From: Burkholderiales bacterium
GTDB taxonomy: Bacteria; Pseudomonadota; Gammaproteobacteria; Burkholderiales; Burkholderiaceae_C
Assembly: GCA_016191995.1 (NCBI GenBank)
Contig: JACPVA010000075.1
Location: forward strand, 1 to 37,556
Length of the DNA stretch: 37,556 nucleotides
Direction of reading: 5' to 3'
In this document: piece by piece, positions 24,792-31,834 of the stretch
Layout: the number at the start of each line of letters is the position of its first letter
Numbering within the stretch: position 1 is the stretch's first letter
Notes under the pieces: generated by a model
What the model was told of the DNA's origin: nothing
The model's input: the letters and a program-made list of their open reading frames with translations, nothing else
Databases searched by the model: none
Position numbers and translations under genes: made by a program

Positions 24792-27152
24792 ATGCCGTCC
24801 GCCCCCGCCAGCCACAAGGTCCCGTTCGGTCACAAGGTCGCCTTCGGGCTGGGCATGCTGGCGAACCAGATGTTCCCGGCCGCCCTGGGCATCTTCATGG
24901 TCGTGCTGGTGCAGGACCTGGGCTTCCCCGGGTGGATGTGGGGCGTGCTGTTCTTCCTGCCGCGGGTCTTCGATTCGGTCACCGACCCGATCATGGGCTT
25001 CATCTCCGACAACACGCGCTCCGCCTGGGGCCGGCGCCGGCAGTACGTGTTCGTCGGCGCGATCGTGATGGGCATCAGCTTCGTCGCGATGTGGCAGCTC
25101 TACCGCGACGACGGCGTGGCCTACAACTTCGCCTACTTCCTGAGCTGGTCGCTCGTCTTCTACCTGGGGCTGACGCTGTTCAGCATCCCCTACGTGGCGA
25201 TGGGCTACGAGATGAGCGACGACTTCCACGAGCGCACCAGCATCATGGCGGTGGCGCAGTGGATCGGCCAGTGGGCCTGGGTGATCGCGCCGTGGTTCTG
25301 GGTCGTGATGTACGACCCGAGCTGGTTCGAGAACGCGGATACCGCCACGCGCACGCTGTCGATCTGGGTCGGAGTCGTCTGCATGCTGCTGGCGATGGTG
25401 CCAGCGGTCTTCCTGCCCAGCCGGTCGACGCAGGACGACACCCAGCTCGTCCCGCTGACGCTGCGCAACATGGGCGGCGGCATGCGGGAGATCCTGGCCG
25501 GCTTCAAGGAAGCCTTCGGCTGCCTGCCGTTCCGCAAGCTTTGCTATGCGACCTTCCTGATCTTCAACGCCTTCAACACGGTGGCGGCGTTCTCGTTCTT
25601 CATCGTCGTCTACCACCTGTTCGCGGGCAACGCGCCGGCAGCCGGCATCTGGCCGACGCTGTTCGGCAGCGTCGGCGCGCTGGTGACCACCTTCGCCGTC
25701 ATCCCGACCGTGGCGTGGATGTCCAAGAAGATGGGCAAGAAGAATGCCTTCATGCTGTCGCAGGGCATCTCGATCATCGGCTACGTGCTGCTGTGGTTCC
25801 TGATGATCCCCGGCAAGCCGTGGATGTTCATGTTCGCGCTGCCGTTCTTCTCGTTCGGCATCGGCGGCCTGTTCACGCTGATGATGTCGATGACGGCCGA
25901 CGTCTGCGACCTCGACGAGCTGGCCACCGGCAAGCGGCGCGAAGGCATCTTCGGCGCCATCTACTGGTGGATGGTCAAGTTCGGCTTCGCCATCGCCGGG
26001 CTGCTCAGCGGCGCGATCATGACCTTCGTCGGCTTCGCGCCGGGGGCCGCGACGCAGGTCGCCGGCGCCGTCGACGGCCTGCGCCTGTTCTATTCGGGCG
26101 TGCCGATCTTCGGCACGCTGCTGGCGATGTGGGTGATGCGCGACTACGACCTGGACGAGCAGCGTGCGGGCGAGGTGCATGCCGAGCTCGAGCGGCGCAA
26201 GAAGCGCGCCGCCGCCGGTTCGTCGCAGGGCTCGCAGGGCGCGGGTGCGCGCCACTGGCTGGTGGAGCACGGCCTGGAGCTTCTGGCGGCCGACCGCTCG
26301 CCGCTGGCCCAGCGCCGGCCCGAGGAGATCCAGCCGCTGTACGCCGGGCTGCGCGCCGACCGCATGTACGGCCTGTGCTTCAGCGCCTACGTCGAGGGCC
26401 AGGGCGCGGGCGACGTGCTGCCACCGTCGCAGGTGCGCCGGCGCGTCGCGCTGGTCGCGCCGCACACGCGCTGGCTGCGCTCGTTCGCCTGCACCGAGGG
26501 GCACGAGCTGATCCCCAGCGCCGCCCGCGAGCATGGCCTGAAGACCATGGTGGGGGCCTGGATCAGCCATGACCGCGAGCGCAACGAGCGCGAGATCCAC
26601 GGCCTGGTCACGCTGGCCAAGGCGGGGCTGGTCGATATCGCGGTGGTCGGCAACGAGGTGCTGCTGCGCGACGAGCTGCCCGAGCCCGAACTGCTGGCCT
26701 ACCTCCAGCGCGTCCGCGCCGCGATCCCCGAGGTCGTGCCGGTCGGCTGCGTGGACGCGTACTACCTGTTCCTGGAGCGGCCGGCGCTCGTTGCGGCGTG
26801 CGACCTGCTGCTGCCCAACTGCTACCCGTTCTGGGAGGGCGCCGACGTCGCCTGGGCCGCGCACTACCTCAGGCGCATGCACGCGCTGGTGCAGGCGGCA
26901 GGCGGCGAGAAGCCCGTCATCGTCGCCGAGACCGGCTGGCCCGGCGCGGGGCAGCCGGTCGGCGAGGCGGTGCCGTCGGCCGAGAACGCGATTCGCTACT
27001 TCGTCGACGTGCAGCAATGGGCCCGGCGCGAGGGCGTCAAGCTGTTCTGGTTCTCGTCCTTCGACGAGCCGTGGAAGCTGCAGCAGGAGGGCGTCGCGGG
27101 AACGCAGTGGGGGCTTTGGGACAAGGACGAGCGGCCGAAGTACGGGGTTTGA
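24792..27152 (+). CDS. GPH-family sugar permease fused to a GH17 beta-glucanase domain
   Basis: This is one uninterrupted 786-residue frame. Residues 1-450 are a glycoside-pentoside-hexuronide:cation symporter (MFS fold): FLPRVFDSVTDPIMGFISDN followed by GRRRQY is the family signature between helices 2 and 3, FSIPYVAMGYEM is typical, and about 12 hydrophobic helices can be drawn. A charged, then Ser/Gly/Gln-rich linker follows (ELERRKKRAAAGSSQGSQGA). Residues about 510-786 are a GH17 domain with acid/base Glu622 in VVGNEVLLRD and nucleophile Glu713 in VAETGWPG. It is a close paralogue of the free-standing GH17 at 28144-29154. With 12 helices and a cytoplasmic N-terminus, the hydrolase domain would face the cytoplasm and meet oligosaccharides as they enter. 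It is the last gene of the operon. I know of no described GPH-GH17 fusion. Confidence 0.93.
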   Translation: MPSAPASHKVPFGHKVAFGLGMLANQMFPAALGIFMVVLVQDLGFPGWMWGVLFFLPRVFDSVTDPIMGFISDNTRSAWGRRRQYVFVGAIVMGISFVAMWQLYRDDGVAYNFAYFLSWSLVFYLGLTLFSIPYVAMGYEMSDDFHERTSIMAVAQWIGQWAWVIAPWFWVVMYDPSWFENADTATRTLSIWVGVVCMLLAMVPAVFLPSRSTQDDTQLVPLTLRNMGGGMREILAGFKEAFGCLPFRKLCYATFLIFNAFNTVAAFSFFIVVYHLFAGNAPAAGIWPTLFGSVGALVTTFAVIPTVAWMSKKMGKKNAFMLSQGISIIGYVLLWFLMIPGKPWMFMFALPFFSFGIGGLFTLMMSMTADVCDLDELATGKRREGIFGAIYWWMVKFGFAIAGLLSGAIMTFVGFAPGAATQVAGAVDGLRLFYSGVPIFGTLLAMWVMRDYDLDEQRAGEVHAELERRKKRAAAGSSQGSQGAGARHWLVEHGLELLAADRSPLAQRRPEEIQPLYAGLRADRMYGLCFSAYVEGQGAGDVLPPSQVRRRVALVAPHTRWLRSFACTEGHELIPSAAREHGLKTMVGAWISHDRERNEREIHGLVTLAKAGLVDIAVVGNEVLLRDELPEPELLAYLQRVRAAIPEVVPVGCVDAYYLFLERPALVAACDLLLPNCYPFWEGADVAWAAHYLRRMHALVQAAGGEKPVIVAETGWPGAGQPVGEAVPSAENAIRYFVDVQQWARREGVKLFWFSSFDEPWKLQQEGVAGTQWGLWDKDERPKYGV

Positions 27153-27175
27153 CCCGTGCCCGCTGCTGGCACGGG
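27153..27175 (+). terminator. Hairpin directly after the porin operon
   Basis: CCCGTGCC (27153-27160) and GGCACGGG (27168-27175) form a perfect 8-bp stem with a 7-base loop, starting at the base after the last stop codon. There is no T-tract, so it may be a terminator or an mRNA 3'-end stabiliser. Confidence 0.5.
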
Positions 27176-27403
27176 GCCCCAGCATGAGCCCCGGATCGGG
27201 CGGAACAGCCTCGCCGGGAGCGGCCCGCGCAGCCGAGCTGCGCTGACCTCCTTGCGGCGGATGGGGCCGGCGGCCGCGGACCCTCCGCGGGCTGCTATCG
27301 GCCGAATCCAGCCGCCCGCCAAGGACGGAGTCCCGGCATTGGCAGCTTGACATCGCCACGCCGGGCCGAACGGGCCGCAACCGCACGGCACACATGGATC
27401 GAG

Positions 27404-27418
27404 GCATGATATACATGC
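27404..27418. promoter_or_regulatory. Candidate VapBC operator overlapping a -10-like element
   Basis: GCATG-ATATA-CATGC is a perfect inverted repeat with a 5-base centre, 25 bases upstream of vapB. TATACA (27410-27415) inside it could be the -10. VapB-type antitoxins usually autorepress through such palindromes. No convincing -35 is seen at the right distance. The rest of the 291-base gap after 27152 shows nothing else I can name. Confidence 0.5.
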
Positions 27419-27443
27419 GGTCGTGTAGATCGTGGAGCTTGGA

Positions 27444-27677
27444 ATGCAAGTCGCGAAGTGGGGCAACAGCTTGGCTATTCGACTTCCGGCTTCGGTGGTC
27501 GAGGCGCTCGATCTGAAGCCCGGAGACAACATCGATATCCACGTCCGGGGCGACCGCGCCTTTGCGGTCGAGAAGGCGCCCGGCGCGCGTGAGCTGCTGG
27601 CCAGAGTGCGCAAGTACCGAGGCCGGCTGCCGCCCGACTTCAAGTTCGATCGGCTGCAAGCCAATGAGCGGCGGTGA
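27444..27677 (+). CDS. vapB: VapB-type antitoxin (AbrB/MazE swapped-hairpin fold)
   Basis: The protein has 77 residues. The N-terminal part MQVAKWGNSLAIRLPASVVE is the classical SpoVT-AbrB/MazE DNA-binding strand-helix motif, followed by LDLKPGDNIDIHV. The C-terminus, rich in Arg and Lys with Phe, would wrap around the toxin. The ATG at 27444 has GGAG 6 bases upstream; a GTG four codons earlier is possible but less typical. The toxin start overlaps the end of this gene by 14 bases. The pair stands between two glucan operons. Its codon use looks somewhat less GC-extreme than its neighbours, which hints at separate arrival. Confidence 0.88.
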   Translation: MQVAKWGNSLAIRLPASVVEALDLKPGDNIDIHVRGDRAFAVEKAPGARELLARVRKYRGRLPPDFKFDRLQANERR

Positions 27678-28074
27678 GGACTTCTTCGACACCAATGTCG
27701 TCCTCTACCTGCTGTCGGCGGATGCGGCAAAGGCAGACCGGGCGGAGGAACTCATCGCTCGCGGGGGAACCGTCAGCGTCCAGGTTCTGAACGAGTTCGC
27801 GGCCGTCGCGTCGAGAAAGCTTCGAATGCCCTGGAGCGAGGTGCGCGACGTCTTGGCGCAGATCCGTGCGGTCTGTACGGTCGAGCCGATCACGATCGAG
27901 ATGCACGAGAAGGCGCTGCATATCGCCGAGCGCTACGGTCTTTCGATCTACGATGCCCTCATCGTTTCGGCGGCTGTGCTGTCTGGCTGCAAGACGCTTC
28001 ACTCGGAAGACATGCAGGACGGCCAGGTCATCGAACGAAAGTTGACGATTCGAAATCCGTTCGCCGCGGCATGA
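27664..28074 (+). CDS. vapC: VapC-type PIN-domain toxin ribonuclease
   Basis: The 136-residue PIN domain has its four acidic positions visible: FFDTNVVLYLLS (first Asp), VLNEFAAVA (Glu), YGLSIYDALIVSAA (Asp) and HSEDMQDG (last Asp). Family members cut tRNA or rRNA when the antitoxin is lost. The ATG at 27664 overlaps the antitoxin gene and gives a normal PIN N-terminus; the frame is open further upstream inside vapB but without similarity. The gene converges on the GH17-GH16-GH1 operon with a 69-base gap in which I see no clear terminator. Confidence 0.9.
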   Translation: MSGGEDFFDTNVVLYLLSADAAKADRAEELIARGGTVSVQVLNEFAAVASRKLRMPWSEVRDVLAQIRAVCTVEPITIEMHEKALHIAERYGLSIYDALIVSAAVLSGCKTLHSEDMQDGQVIERKLTIRNPFAAA

Positions 28075-28143
28075 ATCGGCCGCGACCGATCCTGGACCTC
28101 GCGGACCGACTCGACGTGCGCCCACCGTCGGCCTCTCCCCGCC

Positions 28144-29154
28144 CTATCGGCCGAACTTCGCGTTCGCGTCCTTGTCCCACAGCCCCCAGTAGGCGCCGAC
28201 ATCGCCCTCGGCGCCGACCTTCCAGGCCTCGTCGAAGGCGGCGAACCAGAAGATCTCGATGCCATCGCGCTCGGCCCACTCGATGCTGTCGACGAAGTAC
28301 TGCATCGCCGCCTCGTGGCCAGGCACAGCACCGTGGAAGGCGCTGCCGCGGTCGGGCCAGCCGGTCTCGCTGATCAGCACGCGCTTGCCCGGCGCGGCCT
28401 TGCGCGTCTTCGCCAGCATCGTCTGCATGTAGGGCAGCGCCTGCTCGCGCGGGCAGCCCTCCCAGAACGGGTAGCAGTTGGTCATCACGACGTCGCAGGC
28501 GGCGGTCACGCGCGGGTGCTTCTCGAACAGGAAGTAGGCGTCGACATAGCCCACCGGCACGCCGGGCAGCGCCTGCCTGACGTGCTCGATCGTCGCGACC
28601 AGCTCGTCCTCGCTGAGGTCCTCGCGCAGCAGCACCTCGTTGCCGACGGCGACGATGTCGGCGTGGCCGGCGCGCGCGACCTCGATCGCGCCGGCGATCT
28701 CGCGCGCGTTGATCTCGCGGTCGGTGCCCAGCCAGGCGCCGACAAGCGTCTTCAGGCCCATGGCCTTGGCGATGGCCGGCGTTTGCTCATGGCCGTCGGT
28801 GCACGAGAAGCTGCGGATCCAGCGCGTGTGCGGGCGGATCACCGCCAGCCGCTCGCGGATCTGCGCCGCGCCGATCTGCGCGCCCGGCTGCTGGCCCTCG
28901 AGGTAGGGGCTGAAGCACAGGCCGTGCACACCACGCGCGAGCACCGCGGCGAAAGCGGCGTCCAGCCGCGCGCGCTGCTCGGGCGGCAGCGGCGGCGGTG
29001 CGACCGCCTCGGCGTGCTGTCCGGGCACGAAGCCGCCGTGGCCGGAGCCGGCGACCGCGCCACCTGGGCCGGCACCGTCACCCTCGCTCCCCGGCCGCGG
29101 CCGCGAGCCGGTGTGCGAAGCAGGGGCGGACGGGTCGTCGCGGTCGGTGCTCAT
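28144..29154 (-). CDS. Cytoplasmic GH17 beta-glucanase/transglycosidase
   Basis: The protein has 336 residues. The first 55 are a Gly/Pro/Ser-rich segment without a signal peptide. The GH17 barrel follows: VHGLCFSPYLEGQQPG, RPHTRWIRSFSCTDGHE, GLKTLVGAWLGTD, VAVGNEVLLRED with acid/base Glu173, TNCYPFWEG, LISETGWPD with nucleophile Glu263, and IFWFAAFDEAWK. It is paralogous to the GH17 domain fused to the permease at 24792-27152, with which it shares nearly every motif. The start has GAGGAGA at good spacing. It is the last gene of the GH1-GH16-GH17 operon, 26 bases after GH16. Hydrolase versus glucanosyltransferase activity cannot be read from the sequence. Confidence 0.9.
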   Translation of the reverse strand: MSTDRDDPSAPASHTGSRPRPGSEGDGAGPGGAVAGSGHGGFVPGQHAEAVAPPPLPPEQRARLDAAFAAVLARGVHGLCFSPYLEGQQPGAQIGAAQIRERLAVIRPHTRWIRSFSCTDGHEQTPAIAKAMGLKTLVGAWLGTDREINAREIAGAIEVARAGHADIVAVGNEVLLREDLSEDELVATIEHVRQALPGVPVGYVDAYFLFEKHPRVTAACDVVMTNCYPFWEGCPREQALPYMQTMLAKTRKAAPGKRVLISETGWPDRGSAFHGAVPGHEAAMQYFVDSIEWAERDGIEIFWFAAFDEAWKVGAEGDVGAYWGLWDKDANAKFGR

Positions 29155-29180
29155 CGGTGTCTCCTCGAGGGTGGCCGGGG

Positions 29181-30107
29181 TCAGAACCTGCGCTCGTTCA
29201 CGTGTCCGGGCTCCCAGGGCATGATGCCGTCACCGCGCGCCAGCACCGGCGCGTAGCCGCCGACCTTGTCGTACACGCGCACCCAGTCGACGACGAGTTC
29301 GGCCGGGAAGACGGTGGCGTCGTTCGGGTGGCCGGGGAAGTTACCGCCGACGGCCACGTTCATCAGCAGGTAGAACGGCTGGTCGAAGGGTGCCGGCCAG
29401 GGATGCAGGTCGTCAGGGCCGCGCGCCTCGATACCCAGGCCCTGCTCGACCACCTTGCAGCTCCACCAGTGCCGGTGCGTGCTGGTGTGCACGTCGTCGA
29501 CGTAGAAGCGGATCTCGCCCGGCTCCCACTCGACCGCGTACTCGTGCCAGTCCGAGACGCGGCTGCCTCCGGGCAGCGCGTGCGTGGTCGTGACCAGCGA
29601 TCGCAGCGGGTAGGCGCTGCCGAAGTGGATGCTGCTGAGCACCTCGTGCGGCCGCTCGCCGACGATCTCCATCAGGTCGATCTCGCCACTGGCGGCCCAG
29701 GGGCCGTAGCGGTCGTCGACCGGCAGCATCCACAGCGCCGGCCACAGCCCCTTGCCCCAGGGCACGCGGGCGCGGATCGCGATGCGGCCGTACTGCTTGG
29801 CGAACAGCACGCGGCCGTCGCGCGCCTTGGTCTTCAGCCGCGCCGAGGTGTAGCCGCAACCGTGCAGCGGCGCCTTCACGGCGCGGATGAAGACGCAGCT
29901 GTCGCGCAGCTGGACGTTCTCGGGCGTGTCGGTGTAGTACTGCAGCTCTTCGTTGCCCCAGCCCGGCACCCAGGCGTGGTTGCGGTAGTCGTAGAAGCCG
30001 TTGCCGAGGTCGAAGTCCCACTTCGCGCGGTCGACCGAGTCGCCGTCGAACTCGTCGTGCCAGATCAGCGTCCAGCCCGGGCGGGAGCTTGTGTCTCCGA
30101 TGTCCAT
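29181..30107 (-). CDS. GH16 laminarinase-like enzyme without a signal peptide
   Basis: The 308-residue beta-jelly-roll enzyme has the GH16 start WTLIWHDEFDGDSVDRAKW, GWGNEELQYYTD, and the catalytic EXDXXE motif SGEIDLMEIVG with Glu142, Asp144 and Glu147; the Met between Asp and the second Glu gives the beta-bulge form typical of beta-1,3-glucanases. WPALWML and FYLLMNVAVGGNFPG are further family blocks. The ATG at 30107 is preceded by GGGAG; an in-frame start 14 codons earlier overlaps GH1 and lacks a signal peptide too. GH16 laminarinases are normally secreted, so a leaderless one implies an intracellular substrate. It sits 13 bases after GH1. Confidence 0.92.
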   Translation of the reverse strand: MDIGDTSSRPGWTLIWHDEFDGDSVDRAKWDFDLGNGFYDYRNHAWVPGWGNEELQYYTDTPENVQLRDSCVFIRAVKAPLHGCGYTSARLKTKARDGRVLFAKQYGRIAIRARVPWGKGLWPALWMLPVDDRYGPWAASGEIDLMEIVGERPHEVLSSIHFGSAYPLRSLVTTTHALPGGSRVSDWHEYAVEWEPGEIRFYVDDVHTSTHRHWWSCKVVEQGLGIEARGPDDLHPWPAPFDQPFYLLMNVAVGGNFPGHPNDATVFPAELVVDWVRVYDKVGGYAPVLARGDGIMPWEPGHVNERRF

Positions 30108-30120
30108 CTCGGCTCCCCGT

Positions 30121-31503
30121 TCAGGCTCGCAGCGCGGCCCGCACGGCACCCGACCCGCCGGCGCGCGCCCGACGCTGCGCCTGCAGGAAGTCGCGGTACC
30201 AGTGGTAGCTGTCCTTCGGCGTTCGCGCCAGCGTGTCGTAGTCGACGTGCACGATGCCGAATCGCTTGGCGTAGCCGCTGGCCCACTCGAAGTTGTCCAG
30301 CAGGCTCCAGACCATGTAGCCGGCCATCTTCACGCCCTGCTCGATCGCGTCGCCGACCGCGCCGATGTGGCTGGCGAGGTAGTCGATGCGGTCGCCGTCG
30401 TGCACGTGGCCGTCCTGCAGCCGGTCCTGGAACGCGGCACCGTTCTCCATCACGTACAGCGGCGGCAGCGGCCAGTCGCGGTGCAGCCGCAGCAGCAGCG
30501 CGGTCAGGCATTCGGGGACGATCTCCCAGCCCATATCGGTCAGGCGCTTGCCGCTGCTGTGGACGTCGAACCAGCCACCGGCGCGGACCACGCTGCGCGA
30601 GTAGTAGTTCAGGCCGAGAAAATCCATCGGCGTGGCGATCGCCTCCAGGTCGCCGGACTCGACCCGGGGCGCGTCGTCGCCGAGGAAGGCCAGCACGTCG
30701 GCCGGATAGCCGCGCCCGAACAGCGGGTCCATGAACCAGCGGACAAGCCGCCCGTCCTCCAGCCGCGCCGCGGCCGCGTCCTCGGGGCTGTCGCTGGCCG
30801 GGAAGACGGGCGACAGGTTCAGCACGATGCCGGCCCGGCTCGGGCAAGCCTGCGCACGCAGCGCCTGCAGCGCCAGGCCGTGGCTCAGCAGCAGGTGGTG
30901 CGCCGCCTGCATCGCCACGCGGCGGTCGCGCAGCCCCGGGGCGAAGACCCCGTTCTCGTGTCCCAGGACCGCGATCACCCAGGGCTCGTTGTGCGTCGTG
31001 ATGGCGTCGACACGGTCGCCGACGCGGGAGGCGACCTGGCGCGCATAGTCGACGAAGCGGTGCACCGTATCGCGCGCCGCCCAGCCGCCGGCGTCCTGCA
31101 GCACCGCCGGCAGGTCCCAGTGGTTCAGCGTCAGGTAGGGGCGCACGCCGCGCGCGAGCAGGCCGTCGACGAGGCGGTCGTAGAAGCCCAGCCCCGCCTC
31201 GTTGAACGCGCCGCGGCCATCGGGCTGGACGCGCGGCCACGACACCGAGAAACGGTAGGCGTCGACCCCGAGTGCGGCGATCAGGTCCAGGTCGGCCGCC
31301 CAGCGGTGGACGTGGTCGCAGGCGACACGCCCGTCGCTGCCGTCGGCGATCGCACCGGGGACGCGGCAGAAGCGGTCCCAGATCGACTCGCCCTTGCCGT
31401 CGGCGTCGGCGCCGCCTTCGATCTGGTACGAGCTCGTGGCCACACCCCAGACGAAGTCGTCGGGGAATCGGGGCGCGGGCTGCGGCGGGCGTGGGAAGGT
31501 CAT
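30121..31503 (-). CDS. GH1 beta-glucosidase
   Basis: This 460-residue retaining beta-glucosidase probably converts laminaribiose and short gluco-oligosaccharides to glucose in the cytoplasm. Motifs are the N-terminal FPDDFVWGVATSSYQIEGG, YRFSVSWPRVQPDG, LNHWDLPAVLQ, the acid/base Glu173 in THNEPW, the nucleophile Glu353 in VMENGAA, and the C-terminal WSLLDNFEWASGYAKRFG. The ATG at 31503 (MTFPRPPQP) is chosen; the upstream in-frame extension covers the operator region and has no similarity. It heads the GH1-GH16-GH17 operon, whose promoter and operator lie about 160 bases upstream. Confidence 0.95.
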   Translation of the reverse strand: MTFPRPPQPAPRFPDDFVWGVATSSYQIEGGADADGKGESIWDRFCRVPGAIADGSDGRVACDHVHRWAADLDLIAALGVDAYRFSVSWPRVQPDGRGAFNEAGLGFYDRLVDGLLARGVRPYLTLNHWDLPAVLQDAGGWAARDTVHRFVDYARQVASRVGDRVDAITTHNEPWVIAVLGHENGVFAPGLRDRRVAMQAAHHLLLSHGLALQALRAQACPSRAGIVLNLSPVFPASDSPEDAAAARLEDGRLVRWFMDPLFGRGYPADVLAFLGDDAPRVESGDLEAIATPMDFLGLNYYSRSVVRAGGWFDVHSSGKRLTDMGWEIVPECLTALLLRLHRDWPLPPLYVMENGAAFQDRLQDGHVHDGDRIDYLASHIGAVGDAIEQGVKMAGYMVWSLLDNFEWASGYAKRFGIVHVDYDTLARTPKDSYHWYRDFLQAQRRARAGGSGAVRAALRA

Positions 31504-31662
31504 GCGCGAAGTTTTCGGGAAGACGGCGTCAGCGAGCGATCCGGCTGCGCGAGCCGACGATGGCCGAGCTGAGCCCCGCAGCAGGCAGGGGCGAGCGGGG
31601 CGGTCACGGTCGGCACGAAGGGTCCGGATCGAATCCGATCGATCGCATCGGAACGACAGGGT

Positions 31663-31676
31663 TGAAAGCGCTTTCA
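31663..31676. promoter_or_regulatory. LacI-family operator TGAAAGCGCTTTCA, GH1 operon
   Basis: The fourth identical perfect palindrome. It begins 2 bases after the predicted -10 of the GH1 promoter, at the expected transcription start. Confidence 0.88.
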
Positions 31677-31677
31677 C

Positions 31678-31706
31678 AGTTTCGGGGGATGGGTGCGCCA
31701 TGTCAA
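31678..31706 (-). promoter_or_regulatory. Putative sigma-70 promoter of the GH1-GH16-GH17 operon
   Basis: On the - strand a consensus TTGACA (31706-31701), a 17-base spacer and GAAACT (31683-31678) precede the operator by one base. The -10 is weak but the spacing repeats what is seen at the porin promoter. Confidence 0.58.
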
Positions 31707-31834
31707 TCGGGGGTTATCGCGGGGGTCGCGTTCGTACCCTGTCTCGGCCACCGCGGGCCGCCGCCGCTCCACGGCCGGACGCAGCGCGAACCGGTTCGGC
31801 TCGTCGTCGACGCGCCGTCAGGCGCGGCCGGCCG

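Larger units (their letters stand above)
31504..31834 (-). other. 331-base regulatory gap between lacI-type gene and GH1
   Basis: The gap holds the promoter and operator described separately (31663-31706), leaving a leader of about 160 bases before GH1. No small open frame with coding character and no riboswitch fold was recognised. The part upstream of 31707 follows the regulator stop codon and shows no clear terminator. Confidence 0.6.

Noticed and set aside
24792..27152. Possibility that the permease-GH17 join is a missed stop or frameshift between two genes
   Set aside because: The frame is continuous, the linker has a sensible composition, and no ATG with a Shine-Dalgarno sequence precedes the GH17 part. 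Resequencing would still be the decisive test.
27347..27352. TTGACA as -35 for vapBC
   Set aside because: It is about 57 bases from the only good -10-like element (27410-27415), too far for one promoter.
27153..27403. tRNA or small RNA in the gap after the fusion gene
   Set aside because: No cloverleaf, CCA end or promoter-terminator pair was visible apart from the stem at 27153-27175.
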